Source: Bradyrhizobium diazoefficiens (GTDB taxonomy: Bacteria > Pseudomonadota > Alphaproteobacteria > Rhizobiales > Xanthobacteraceae). Taken from it: a DNA stretch of 64,000 nucleotides. Where the stretch lies: the NCBI RefSeq assembly GCF_018131015.1, contig NZ_JAFCJJ010000003.1, forward strand, positions 310,001-374,000. Direction: 5' to 3'. The position numbers and the translations under genes were made by a program. Below, in pieces: positions 24,304 to 33,021 of the stretch. Position 1 is the first letter of the stretch. Each line of letters starts with the position of its first letter. The notes under the pieces were generated by a model. The model worked only from the letters and a program-made list of their open reading frames with translations. It was not told the DNA's origin and searched no databases.

Positions 24304-25311
24304 ATGCCCGAGTACAAATATCCCGGCTATGGAGCGACCACGGAGGATTGGCTGACGCCGCGTGCGAAGACCAAAGGTGGCTTTCACGGCGGAAGCGATA
24401 ATCCGGCCAAGCCTGGAACGCCGGTCTACGCGCAGTATGGCGGGGAAGTCTTCAGAAGCGGCGTCATCGATGGGTACGGCATGTCCGTCGTCGTCAAATC
24501 TCGAGCTCCGGATGGCACGGTGTTCTATCAACTCTACGGCCATCTGGGACCGGATCCGTTGCCAGCCCCTGGGACGCCGATCACCGCGGGTGAGCCGATA
24601 CCGGGCGCGGCCATCGGCACCAAAGACTATGTTCGGTCGAAGGGAGGCATTACGTCTGGCCCGCATCTGCATCGTGAGATCATTTCCGGCAAGGCGACTT
24701 TGAATGCCGATCCGAACAAGCCGTTCGGCATATATTCCAGCGACATCACCAGCAAAGCTGATCCGGACAGGTTTGATATTGATCGTCCGGTCTTTCCCTA
24801 CCAGAACGGGGAGCCGAAGCCGGCGCTTCCACCTGGTCCGACACCTTCGCCGCCGCGATCTCCGCTGGCTCGGCCATCTCTTCCGGACGATACACCGCTG
24901 GCGGACAATCCTCGTCGTCCGGGACCCGCGCCCCGGCAATCATCCGGAATGGCTGTTCCTGGCGCGGAAGGTCCTACGTCGCTTGGTGGGCCGAATGGTC
25001 CAGCACCACTGCGAGCTGCCGTGCCTATGCGCTCGCAATCGCCGGGGAGTTCGGCGCCGATTGCCGATCCGACATTACCGCCACTGCATTTCGCTCCCGA
25101 GATGCCCCGGATGCTTGATCGGCTTGCCGTGCCGCCCTCGTTCCGCTCCAGTCTCTTCGGCCGGCCGTGCGGCGCATCGGAGGCATCCTTCCCGCTCGAG
25201 GCGTTGCTTGCCCGGGACTACGATAGCGCATTGGATCGGTGGGCCGCGTCGTCGCCTCGGAGAGACGTGTCTCCAAGAACGAAGGGGGGGCCGCTGATCT
25301 GTCTGGGCTGA
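24304..25311 (+). CDS. M23-family peptidase with a probable C-terminal frameshift
   Basis: A 335-residue protein in the current frame. The N-terminal M23 domain has FHGGSDNP (about residues 27-34), YQLYGHLG and GPHLHREI (HxH, about 119-126). A Pro-rich linker and an unassigned C-terminal region follow. At a run of seven G residues (25284-25290) the frame changes: the next frame reads AADLSGLIAPIAGIAPSISD and continues to a TAG at 25410-25412 with natural composition. One more G would give a protein 36 residues longer. GGGGA before the ATG at 24304 supports the start. No signal peptide is present. Confidence 0.7.
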   Translation: MPEYKYPGYGATTEDWLTPRAKTKGGFHGGSDNPAKPGTPVYAQYGGEVFRSGVIDGYGMSVVVKSRAPDGTVFYQLYGHLGPDPLPAPGTPITAGEPIPGAAIGTKDYVRSKGGITSGPHLHREIISGKATLNADPNKPFGIYSSDITSKADPDRFDIDRPVFPYQNGEPKPALPPGPTPSPPRSPLARPSLPDDTPLADNPRRPGPAPRQSSGMAVPGAEGPTSLGGPNGPAPLRAAVPMRSQSPGSSAPIADPTLPPLHFAPEMPRMLDRLAVPPSFRSSLFGRPCGASEASFPLEALLARDYDSALDRWAASSPRRDVSPRTKGGPLICLG

Positions 25312-25469
25312 TTGCCCCAATCGCAGGGATAGCGCCATCCATTTCCGATCAGGCCTCTGCCGGCGGGCTGCTCGGTTTGATTCAGGACTATCTGCGCAAC
25401 AATGCTGATTAGCCCGGTCGATCGTCCCGAGCGCGAAAACCTTGCGCGCAACTGAGAGTTCAACCAGAC

Positions 25470-26027
25470 ATGCCCGTTCCCTTGCTTGCCCCGGCGCAAC
25501 CCGCGCCGATGGGGTCTCCCGTCACGCACGACGTCACCATCGTCACCACGCGCAAGCTTGCGCAGGCGCGGGTGATGGGTGTGCCGCCTGAAGAATTCGG
25601 CATCGAGCGCGGTGCGCGCAGCATCCGCGATTGCAATTATTGCTTCCACGAGGTGGTCACCAGGACCGAGGCGCAGCTGATCGCGGAAGGTTTTGATGCC
25701 GGCCAGATCAGGGCCTTGCTGCCGCATTCCGGCACGACCGAGATCGAGACGTTGGCGCGCGACACGGTGGAAGAGCATTTGTCCGCGACCGCCGGCGGCG
25801 GCAGCGCCAATTCGGCCGCGCGGCTCGTGCGCAGGTACGAGCCGGACAAGCTGATGGGGTATTGCGTGGCACTCTACTTCGCAAAACTTCTGGTCTGGGA
25901 CAAGGTTCTCGGCTTCGGCACCACCGATGCGCTGGCGGGATTTGCGGCGATCACCGCCAATCTCGTCGTCTCTTTCTACTTTGCCAAACGCGGCTTTGAG
26001 AATGTTGCGAGGATCATCAAGCGGTGA
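25470..26027 (+). CDS. Chimera of portal middle fragment and small phage membrane protein
   Basis: A 185-residue frame made of two parts. Residues about 15-125 match the interior of P22-type portal proteins (HDVTIVTTRKLAQARVMGVP, PEEFGIERGARSIRDCNYCF, EAQLIAEGFDAGQIRALLP). Residues about 128-185 switch to a small membrane protein of the prophage (DKLMGYCVALYFAKLLVWDK, ITANLVVSFYFAKRGFENV) with two hydrophobic segments. The junction implies deletion of the genes that once lay between. The membrane part may still work in lysis or head assembly; whether the fusion is expressed is unknown. Confidence 0.7.
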   Translation: MPVPLLAPAQPAPMGSPVTHDVTIVTTRKLAQARVMGVPPEEFGIERGARSIRDCNYCFHEVVTRTEAQLIAEGFDAGQIRALLPHSGTTEIETLARDTVEEHLSATAGGGSANSAARLVRRYEPDKLMGYCVALYFAKLLVWDKVLGFGTTDALAGFAAITANLVVSFYFAKRGFENVARIIKR

Positions 26028-26323
26028 AGATTCAAAATGACGAGGTCCGGGCGATCATCGCCGAGACGCTGGCCGAACAGCACAGGATTCAGCAAGAGAG
26101 CATCGATGCCATCGTGTTGAAGGCGGTGGCATCGGTGCTGGCCTCTTTCGGCATTGAAGACGATGACCGGAAAGAACTGCGCGCCGATCTTCAACACCTT
26201 CGGCGCTGGCGAAGGAGCGTGGAACAGGCGCAGACATACACGTTCAAGGCCGTGATCACCGTGATTGCGACCGGCCTCATGGGAGCCGTCTGGCTCGGTG
26301 TCAAGGTCGTGTTGGGCAAGTGA
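26024..26323 (+). CDS. DUF6127-like prophage protein
   Basis: A 99-residue protein: a helical soluble region (IIAETLAEQHRIQQESIDAI), a DDDRKELRADLQHLRRWRRS segment, and a C-terminal membrane helix (VITVIATGLMGAVWLGVKVV). This layout fits the DUF6127 family found with alphaproteobacterial prophages. Its GTG overlaps the stop of the preceding gene (GTGA), indicating translational coupling. Role unknown. Confidence 0.65.
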   Translation: MKIQNDEVRAIIAETLAEQHRIQQESIDAIVLKAVASVLASFGIEDDDRKELRADLQHLRRWRRSVEQAQTYTFKAVITVIATGLMGAVWLGVKVVLGK

Positions 26324-26371
26324 GATCAGATCCATCCCGTGCGCGGTCCTTCCTCATTCATGAGCCATTGC

Positions 26372-26800
26372 ATGTACAGAATTCGAATTGTCGATGCGGA
26401 CGATAGTGCCGTCTCAAGGATCCTGGCCGACCTGCATCGCTTGACGTTCTTCGATGCCGCGACCATGCCGAAGTTCGAACTCGGAGCGTGGTGGCTCGCC
26501 TATCACGATGGCGAAGCGGTCGCCTTCGCTGGCGTTGTGCCGTCGAGACACGCGCGAAGCAGCGGCTATTTTTCGCGGGTGGGCGTGTTGCGGCGGCATC
26601 GGGGACAGGGTCTTCAGCTCAAGCTGATGCGGGCGATCGAGGCGAGAGGCCGTCGTGAAGGGTGGCACAGCATTGTTTCCGACACGACGGACAATCCAGT
26701 TTCGGCCAACAATTTCATCAAGGCGGGCTATCGGCTCTTCCAGCCCAATGTGCCGTGGGCGTGGCCGAATTCGCTTTATTGGAGGAAGTCGCTGAGGTAA
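26372..26800 (+). CDS. GNAT-family N-acetyltransferase
   Basis: A 142-residue acetyltransferase that would transfer an acetyl group from acetyl-CoA. The acetyl-CoA motif is VGVLRRHRGQGLQLKL (R-x-x-G-x-G type), followed by an SDTTDNPVSANNFIKAGY strand-helix motif. The ATG at 26372 opens at MYRIRIVDADD, a usual GNAT beginning; the frame is open to a GTG at 26339. Similar GNATs are often found at this position in related prophages (recollection). A strong terminator follows. Confidence 0.75.
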   Translation: MYRIRIVDADDSAVSRILADLHRLTFFDAATMPKFELGAWWLAYHDGEAVAFAGVVPSRHARSSGYFSRVGVLRRHRGQGLQLKLMRAIEARGRREGWHSIVSDTTDNPVSANNFIKAGYRLFQPNVPWAWPNSLYWRKSLR

Positions 26801-26900
26801 GCATGCCACGGTTCGGTTTCCCGCGACGCGGAAGGCGGCTTTGGGGATAATTGGCGCGATCAGACCGTTTGCCTTTCGACCTCCAGGAATGCACTTGAAG

Positions 26901-26936
26901 GGGCCCGGCAGCTCGATGGCTGCCGGGCCCTTTTTG
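26901..26936 (+). terminator. Rho-independent terminator after the prophage block
   Basis: A perfect 12-bp stem (26901-26912 GGGCCCGGCAGC with 26919-26930) around a 6-base loop, followed by TTTTT. It closes the prophage/GNAT transcript and insulates the CoA-transferase operon. Confidence 0.85.
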
Positions 26937-27042
26937 CGTTCGAGAGGGCCGATCAGGTACTTGCGAACCCCGTGTCATCGGGTTTTAAGTTTGCCTTGCA
27001 GGAAATTCGGCGACCACAAGCCGATGTAAGGGAGCCGAATGC

Positions 27043-28311
27043 ATGTCCGCCAAGCCCCAATTGCCGGAACGTTCGCCACGGGCGGCCAGCGGCCCCAGCG
27101 CGCTCGATGGCTTGCTGGTCATCGATTTCACACGGGTGGTCGCCGGCCCGGCGTGCACGCAGACCCTTGCCGATTTCGGTGCGCGCGTCATCAAGATCGA
27201 GAATCCGGATGGCGGCGACGACACGCGAGCTTACGAGCATGCCGAGATCGGCGGCGAAAGCGCGGCCTATCTCAGTCTGAACCGCAACAAGCGGGGCATT
27301 GCCCTCGATCTTGCGGTGCCGGAAGCGCGCGAGGTCGCCCTGGAGCTGATTCGCAAGGCGGACGTCGTCGTGGAAAACTTTTCGAGCGGGGTCATGAAGA
27401 AATTCGGCCTCGACTATGACGCGGTAGCCTCGCTCAATCCGCGCCTGGTCTACTGCTCGATCTCGGCCTATGGCCGGACTGGCCCCTTCGCCTCTCGTCC
27501 CGGTTTCGATCCGATCACGCAGGCGGAGAGCGGCTTCATGTCGCTCAACGGCTTTCCCGATGGGCCGGCGGTTCGTACCGGCCCTCCCATCGTGGACATG
27601 GCGACGGGTATGTCGGCGTGCAACGCGATCCTGATGGCCCTGCTGGCGCGGGATCGGCTCGGCCGCGGGCAGCATGTCGAGGTTGCCCTGTTCGACGTCG
27701 CGATGGGGATGACCGGCTTCTTCGGCATGGCCTATCTGATCAACGGCCAGAACCCGGGGCGCTTCGGAAATTCGCCGAGTGGATCTCCCACCGTTGGCGT
27801 CTATGAAGCATCCGACGGGCCGCTTTACATGGCTTGCGCGAATGACAGGCTTTATCGCCGGCTGGTGGTCGAGGTGCTGAACCGGCCTGATCTCGTCACC
27901 GATCCGCGGTTCGCCACGCGAAAGGCGCGCTCGGAAAACAGGGAGCTGTTGCGTGCAGCCATTGCGGAGGTCTTCGCAAGCGACAGGCTCGAGAGCTGGA
28001 TGGCGAAAATGAAGCTGGCGAACATCCCGGTCGGCTATCTCCGCACCGTCGAAGAGGGATTCAACGCACCGGAGGTCCGCGAGCGGCATCGCTTGAGCCG
28101 GATTCCGCACCGCACGGCGGAGTGGGTGCCGAACATCGAGCCCCCGATCAATATGAGCATGACCGGGACGATCGATCCGGTGGCCGCACCGCTGCTGGGC
28201 GAACATACAGAAGCAGTCTTGGGCGATCTGCTCGGTTATGACGAACGTCGCATCGCGCAGCTCGCCGGAAAGGGTGTCTTTGGATCGGGCAAGCCATCGA
28301 CGCCGAATTGA
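27043..28311 (+). CDS. CaiB/BaiF family (class III) CoA transferase
   Basis: A 422-residue enzyme that moves CoA between carboxylic acids. Family features are LLVIDFTRVVAGPACTQTLA near residue 25, KIENPDGGDDTR (CoA contact), SLNRNKRGIALDL, and the catalytic Asp, probably D185 in IVDMATGM. AAGGGAG 8 nt before the ATG at 27043 is a good ribosome binding site. It is the first gene of the catabolic block and probably activates an acid released by its neighbours; the substrate is not known. Confidence 0.85.
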   Translation: MSAKPQLPERSPRAASGPSALDGLLVIDFTRVVAGPACTQTLADFGARVIKIENPDGGDDTRAYEHAEIGGESAAYLSLNRNKRGIALDLAVPEAREVALELIRKADVVVENFSSGVMKKFGLDYDAVASLNPRLVYCSISAYGRTGPFASRPGFDPITQAESGFMSLNGFPDGPAVRTGPPIVDMATGMSACNAILMALLARDRLGRGQHVEVALFDVAMGMTGFFGMAYLINGQNPGRFGNSPSGSPTVGVYEASDGPLYMACANDRLYRRLVVEVLNRPDLVTDPRFATRKARSENRELLRAAIAEVFASDRLESWMAKMKLANIPVGYLRTVEEGFNAPEVRERHRLSRIPHRTAEWVPNIEPPINMSMTGTIDPVAAPLLGEHTEAVLGDLLGYDERRIAQLAGKGVFGSGKPSTPN

Positions 28312-28385
28312 GGTTGACCGCTTGCCTATCCGGTCTGAACCGGCTTGACTGAGCAGGGCAGTCATCCTCCGCAAAGGGATCGACG

Positions 28386-29042
28386 ATGAACCTACAGCTC
28401 TACGGCTTCTGGCGATCAATTGCCTCATTTCGCGTGCGCGTGGCGCTGAAGCTGAAGGACCTGCCGTTCGAGGAAATTCCGGTCGACATCCTGTCCGGGG
28501 AGCAGTTCAAGCCGGACTATGATGCGGTCAATGCCGAACGCGTCGTTCCGACGCTGGTGCACGGCGAACACCGGTTGTTTCAGTCGCTGGCCATCATCGA
28601 GTATCTCGATGACATCGTACCGGAGCCGAGGCTATTGCCGGCCGATCCCGTCGATCGTGCCTATGCGCGATCCCTGGCTCTGGTCACGATCGCGGATGCG
28701 CATCCGCTGGTGACCCCGCGCGTCCGCAATCATCTTGTCGAGATGTTCGGGGCAGACGCCCCTACGATCGGGGCCTGGGCGACGCATTGGACCATCGAGG
28801 GATTGGCAACCTATGAGAGGCTGTTGGCGCGGCGGCCGCCGGCACCGTTCGCACTCGGTCAGCAGGTCGGTCTCGCGGACATCAGCGTTGCCGGCCAGGT
28901 CGTCGGGGCGCATTTCCTCAAGCTGGACCTGGCATCGTTTCCCGCCGTGCGGCGGCTCGCGGACCTCTGCTTTGCAATGCCGGCGTTCGCAACATCGCAT
29001 CCCTTCGAACAACCTGGCCACAAGGCGGCCACGTCCCGTTAA
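28386..29042 (+). CDS. Glutathione transferase, maleylacetoacetate isomerase-like
   Basis: A 218-residue zeta-class glutathione transferase. The N-terminal thioredoxin fold (MNLQLYGFWRSIASFRVRVA) leads to the glutathione site RVVPTLVHGEHRLFQSLAI (cis-Pro, then Gln-Ser) and an all-helical C-terminal domain with GQQVGLADISVAGQV. Zeta enzymes isomerise maleylacetoacetate or maleylpyruvate after ring cleavage. The usual SSCS motif is replaced by SIAS, so the cysteine is missing. AAAGGGA precedes the ATG. Confidence 0.75.
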   Translation: MNLQLYGFWRSIASFRVRVALKLKDLPFEEIPVDILSGEQFKPDYDAVNAERVVPTLVHGEHRLFQSLAIIEYLDDIVPEPRLLPADPVDRAYARSLALVTIADAHPLVTPRVRNHLVEMFGADAPTIGAWATHWTIEGLATYERLLARRPPAPFALGQQVGLADISVAGQVVGAHFLKLDLASFPAVRRLADLCFAMPAFATSHPFEQPGHKAATSR

Positions 29043-29104
29043 CCTGCTCCGGCTTGATTTGGCGGGGGTCCCGCCGCATAACTGTCGCAGAGCGAGGGAT
29101 ACGA

Positions 29105-30334
29105 ATGGCGCCCGGTCAACAATCGAGCCTAGGCCAGCCCACGGGGCCGGTTTCCCACGAGCGTGCCTATGCGGCCTTGATCGCCAAGGTTCGGGCGCTT
29201 CTGCCGCAGTTGCGGGAGCGGGCGGCCAAGACGGAAGAACTGCGACACTTGCCGCCGGAAACCGAGCAGGATCTCCATGACGCCGGCCTGTTCCGGATGC
29301 TCCAGCCCCGGCGCATCGGTGGCGCCGAACTCGATTATGTGGCCTTGACCGACTGCGCAGATCTGCTCGGCCAGGCGGATGCGTCAGTCGCCTGGAATTT
29401 TGCCAATCTGGCGAGCCATCACTGGATGCTCGGCATGTTCGAGCAGCAGGCGCAGGATCAGGTTTGGGGCAAGAATCCTGACGCGCTGATTGCCTCGTCA
29501 TTCATCTTCCCGGCCGGCCGCGCCAGAAAGGTCGACGGCGGCTATCGCCTGCGCGGGAGCTGGCCGTTCTCATCGGGCGTTGCCTCCTGCGCGTGGAACA
29601 TGCTCGCAAGCGTCGTCTCTTCCGACGATGAGGCTGATGGCATTGAGTATCGTATCTTTCTGTTGCCCAGAGCCGACTACAAGATTCTCGACACCTGGAA
29701 CGTCGCCGGGTTGCGGGGAACTGGCTCGTCCGACGTGGAGGTTCGAGACGCCTTCATTGCCGATCACATGACGGTCGCCGTGGGGGATCTTGCGGGCGGT
29801 CCCACGCCGGGAAGCAAGGTCAATCCCAATCCGCTGTATGCGTTACCCGTCTTCTCGCTGTTTCCGTATGTTCTGTCGGGTGTGGCGCTCGGCAATGCGC
29901 AAGCCTGTCTGGACGACTACACGGAGGTCGCGCGTCACCGCATCTCGACCTACAACCGCGCCAAGCTCAGCGACTTTCAAAGCACGCAGATCAAGATCGC
30001 GGAAGCTTCGGCCAAGATCGATGCTGCTCGTCTGATCATGCGCTCGGCCTGTATCGACGCCATGGCGGATGCGCGTCGCGATCATGTTCCAGGCATGGCG
30101 ACCAAGACCAGGTATCGGCGCGACGGCGCGTTCTCCGTGAATCTCTGCACCGACGCTGTCTCGATGCTGTTTTCGGCGAGCGGGGCGCGTGGCCTGTTCA
30201 CCACGGGTGTGCTGCAGCGGCAGTTCCGCGACGCGCACGCGATCAACTCGCACCTCGCGTTCAATTTTGATGCGGCCGGAACCAACTATGGGCGCGTAGC
30301 ACTTGGCCTGCCGTCCGAGAATTTGACGCTGTGA
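29105..30334 (+). CDS. Flavin-dependent monooxygenase, acyl-CoA dehydrogenase fold (oxygenase part)
   Basis: A 409-residue group D flavoprotein monooxygenase of the HsaA/HpaB-like type. It has the acyl-CoA dehydrogenase layout: helical N-terminus (LRHLPPETEQDLHDAGLFRM), a central beta domain (RLRGSWPFSSGVASCAWNML, then GTGSSDVEVRD) and a C-terminal helical bundle (LFSASGARGLFTTGVLQRQF). It would use reduced FAD or FMN and oxygen to hydroxylate an aromatic substrate. The flavin reductase gene follows 9 bp downstream and should supply the reduced flavin. The ATG at 29105 is chosen on protein pattern. Confidence 0.8.
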   Translation: MAPGQQSSLGQPTGPVSHERAYAALIAKVRALLPQLRERAAKTEELRHLPPETEQDLHDAGLFRMLQPRRIGGAELDYVALTDCADLLGQADASVAWNFANLASHHWMLGMFEQQAQDQVWGKNPDALIASSFIFPAGRARKVDGGYRLRGSWPFSSGVASCAWNMLASVVSSDDEADGIEYRIFLLPRADYKILDTWNVAGLRGTGSSDVEVRDAFIADHMTVAVGDLAGGPTPGSKVNPNPLYALPVFSLFPYVLSGVALGNAQACLDDYTEVARHRISTYNRAKLSDFQSTQIKIAEASAKIDAARLIMRSACIDAMADARRDHVPGMATKTRYRRDGAFSVNLCTDAVSMLFSASGARGLFTTGVLQRQFRDAHAINSHLAFNFDAAGTNYGRVALGLPSENLTL

Positions 30335-30343
30335 GGCCGGCTG

Positions 30344-30907
30344 ATGAATGATCTGCCAAAGCAGCCGGCCGTCCAGGATCCCACTAACGAGCTTGCCAGC
30401 GACAACTCGCCAATCGATCCCCGCGATTTTCGCAATGCCCTCGGCACCTACGCCACCGGCGTGACGATCATCACGGCCGCCGATCCGGACGGAAAGCCTT
30501 ACGGCTTGACCTGCAATTCGTTTGCTTCGGTCTCGCTGAACCCGCCCCTGGTGCTCTGGAGCCTCGTCGTCTATTCCTCCAGTCTGACCGTGTTCCAAAA
30601 TGCCAGCCATTTCACCGTGAACGTGCTTGGCGCTTCCCAGCAGGCGCTCGCCAACAAATTTGCGAAATCATCCGACGACAAGTTCACCGGCGTCGACTGG
30701 ACCCCAGGACTCGGCAATGCTCCGGTGCTCGCCGAGAGCGTCGCCAATTTCCAGTGCCGCTCCGTCAATCGCTATTACGGTGGCGATCACGTGATCTTCC
30801 TTGGTGCGGTTGAGGCGTACACTTACTCTGCGAAAGAGCCCTTGCTGTTCGCGCGAGGGGCGTTTGGCCGCTTTCTGGTGGATGACGAGCGAAAGAAGTC
30901 GCCATAA
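30344..30907 (+). CDS. Flavin reductase (HpaC/HsaB-like)
   Basis: A 187-residue NAD(P)H:flavin reductase. Typical motifs are RNALGTYATGVTIITA, YGLTCNSFASVSLNPPLVLW, and HFTVNVLGASQQALANKFA, ending GGDHVIFLGAVEAY. It reduces free FMN or FAD for the monooxygenase encoded just upstream, with which it forms a two-component system in the cytoplasm. The spacing of 9 bp indicates one operon. Confidence 0.85.
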   Translation: MNDLPKQPAVQDPTNELASDNSPIDPRDFRNALGTYATGVTIITAADPDGKPYGLTCNSFASVSLNPPLVLWSLVVYSSSLTVFQNASHFTVNVLGASQQALANKFAKSSDDKFTGVDWTPGLGNAPVLAESVANFQCRSVNRYYGGDHVIFLGAVEAYTYSAKEPLLFARGAFGRFLVDDERKKSP

Positions 30908-30922
30908 GCCGGCGGCGTCCGC

Positions 30923-31831
30923 TCAGCGCTCGGTTGCCGAAAGCTTGTAGATCTCCAGGGCGTCCGCCCCCGCACCGCGCGCGGCCTTTGCCAGCCTGAA
31001 AATCTGCCCGGCGAGCGAGGCCATCGGTACCGGAGTCGAAGTTGCCTGAGCGACATCGGCAACCGTGTCGAGGTCCTTGAGCATCGTCGCGATAGACCCA
31101 AGCGGCGGGGAGTGAATCCCCTGGACCATTCTCGGCACGAAAAGCTGAAGCGGAATCGAATCCGCAAAGCCGCCGGCAAGTGCTTCGGGCAGCCGGTTAG
31201 CGTCAATTCCGGCGTTCACCGCGAGACGCGCCGCCTCCGCAAGGACTGCCATCGCGCACCCGACAATGATCTGATTGCAGAGCTTGGTGGTCTGCCCGGC
31301 GCCGGTCGGGCCCATGTGAGTGAGCCTGCGCGCCATGGCCATGACGTAGGGCCGTACCCTCTCGATGTCAGCGGCCTCTCCGCCGGCCATGATCGCTAGC
31401 GTGCCTTCCTCGGCGCCCTTGGTGCCTCCCGACACCGGCGCATCGATCCAGCCGGCGCCGTTTGCAGCTTTCAGCCGGGCGGCGAGATCGCGGGCGGCGT
31501 CGGGGTGGATCGACGAGAAGTCGACCACGAGCTTGCCGGCGCCGGGCGATGCTGCAATTCCTTCGGGGCCGAAGATGACTTCTTCCACGGCAACGGCATC
31601 CGTCACGCACATGAAGACGATATCCGAGCTTGCCAGGAGGTCGCGGGGCGCGACTGCGCGCTTTGCGCCAGCCTCGACAAGGAGGTCCACCTTTCGGTGC
31701 GAGCGGTTCCAGACCGTGACCTGATATCCGGCATCGAGCAGGCGCCTGGACATAGGTGTCCCCATCAACCCCAGACCGAGATAGCCGAGCTTGTCGGCGC
31801 CTTGCGGGTTTGCCTTGCTCACGTCAGCCAT
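30923..31831 (-). CDS. NAD(P)-dependent 3-hydroxyisobutyrate dehydrogenase-like enzyme
   Basis: A 302-residue beta-hydroxyacid dehydrogenase: Rossmann motif YLGLGLMGTPMSRRLLDAGY, substrate motif DAPVSGGTKGAEEGTLAIM, and the catalytic Lys in TTKLCNQIIVG. It would oxidise a 3-hydroxy acid or reduce a semialdehyde; the exact substrate is unknown. AAGGAGG 6 nt upstream of the ATG at 31831 supports the start. It runs against its neighbours and is divergent from the transporter operon. Confidence 0.8.
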   Translation of the reverse strand: MADVSKANPQGADKLGYLGLGLMGTPMSRRLLDAGYQVTVWNRSHRKVDLLVEAGAKRAVAPRDLLASSDIVFMCVTDAVAVEEVIFGPEGIAASPGAGKLVVDFSSIHPDAARDLAARLKAANGAGWIDAPVSGGTKGAEEGTLAIMAGGEAADIERVRPYVMAMARRLTHMGPTGAGQTTKLCNQIIVGCAMAVLAEAARLAVNAGIDANRLPEALAGGFADSIPLQLFVPRMVQGIHSPPLGSIATMLKDLDTVADVAQATSTPVPMASLAGQIFRLAKAARGAGADALEIYKLSATER

Positions 31832-32009
31832 AGGTTGCCTCCTTCGGTCGCGGCGCAACGGCGCGCGTTCGCCGCCTTACCATACATTGCGCCTCCCACG
31901 GCGAAATCAGGCTCGGCTGCATGGCTTGCCTGACTGTTTGAACCATGAAACATTTGGGCCGGTCGGGTTGGGTGGCGCCAGTCGGCGCCGGAGCAGCGGA
32001 GTGGGCACG

Positions 32010-32993
32010 ATGCGAACCGTTTCGAAGTGGATCCTGGCTATGGGGGCGGCGGCGGCCGTAAGCGCGGGCGCGGGCCCGTCCTGGGCGCAGCAGACGATCC
32101 GCGTCGGCTGGACGATCCCCGCCGAGGAGTCCAAGTACTGGATGATGCGCAGACCGGCCGAATTTCCCGATCTCGGCAAGACGTACAAGATCGAATGGAC
32201 CCAATTCCAGGGCACTGCACCGATGACGCAGGCGCTCGCGGCCGGCGCGCTCGATTGTGCGACGCAGGCGCCGCTGTCGCTTTCCAACGGTGTTGTCGGC
32301 GGCAATCTCAAGGCCTACATCGTGGCGCAGCATGTCTTCGAAAAGCCCGGCGGGTTTTCGGTCTACTGGGCCGTCATGGACGACTCGCCGATCAAGACGA
32401 TCGCCGACCTCAAGGGCAAGACCGTCGGCATTTCCGTGATCGGCGGCGGAACGCAGGGGCCGTTCAACCTGCTCCTGAAGCAGAACGGCGTGGACCCTGC
32501 CAAGGACATCAAGCTTGTCGAGGTCGGCTTTGCCGTCTCCGAAGACGCGCTGCGACAGGGCCGAGTCGATGCAGTCAACATGAACCAGCCGTTCGCCGCG
32601 CGCGCCGAGGCAAAGGGCGGCACCCGGAAACTCTTCTCGCTGTCGCAGGCGATGCCGAACATCGTACATATCCTGGAAGCCTGCCGCGCCGATTTCGTCG
32701 ACAAGAATCCCGATCTGGTCAAGGCTTATGTGCGCGACATCACTTCAGGCATGAAGAAGGCGCTGGCGAACCGCGAGGAGACGTTGAAAGTCGTGTCGGA
32801 AGTGTTGAAGGCTCCGATTCCGGTGCTCGAAACCTATCTCCTCAAGGACAATGATTTCGGCCGCGATCCGGGGGCGGCGCCGAACTTCCCGGCGATCCAG
32901 AAGATGCTGGACATCTATGCCGAGACAGGCCTGTTGCCAAAGCTGGATGTGGCCCAGTTCAAGCATCCGACGATCGTCGCGCCGCTGCAATAG
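32010..32993 (+). CDS. ABC transporter substrate-binding protein, NitT/TauT type
   Basis: A 327-residue periplasmic binding protein with a signal peptide ([20 protein letters not shown]...SWAQ). The mature protein has the NMT1/SsuA pattern: [30 protein letters not shown], then [18 protein letters not shown] and [20 protein letters not shown]. It should deliver an organic acid to the permease pair encoded 2.7-3.5 kb downstream. An IlvD-like gene lies between it and the ATPase. Confidence 0.85.
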   Translation: MRTVSKWILAMGAAAAVSAGAGPSWAQQTIRVGWTIPAEESKYWMMRRPAEFPDLGKTYKIEWTQFQGTAPMTQALAAGALDCATQAPLSLSNGVVGGNLKAYIVAQHVFEKPGGFSVYWAVMDDSPIKTIADLKGKTVGISVIGGGTQGPFNLLLKQNGVDPAKDIKLVEVGFAVSEDALRQGRVDAVNMNQPFAARAEAKGGTRKLFSLSQAMPNIVHILEACRADFVDKNPDLVKAYVRDITSGMKKALANREETLKVVSEVLKAPIPVLETYLLKDNDFGRDPGAAPNFPAIQKMLDIYAETGLLPKLDVAQFKHPTIVAPLQ

Positions 32994-33021
32994 GCGATCA
33001 CGGCGCGAACATGATGCACGC

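Larger units (their letters stand above)
19068..26800 (+). mobile_element. Decayed prophage with two inserted cargo modules
   Basis: A putative small terminase, the large terminase, portal fragments, a small membrane protein, a DUF6127 protein and a GNAT lie on the plus strand in head-gene order. No integrase, repressor, capsid, tail or lysis genes remain. Two cargo modules (19405-21350 and 23286-25412) interrupt the phage genes. No att sites were recognised, so the boundaries are approximate. Confidence 0.7.

Noticed and set aside
17698..26800. Search for attachment sites, a tRNA or an integrase marking the prophage ends
   Set aside because: No tRNA-like sequence, flanking direct repeat or recombinase was seen, so the ends were left approximate.
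26953..28428. A 491-codon minus-strand frame over the CoA-transferase gene
   Set aside because: It is fully antisense to a clear CaiB-family gene and shows an Arg/His-rich shadow composition.
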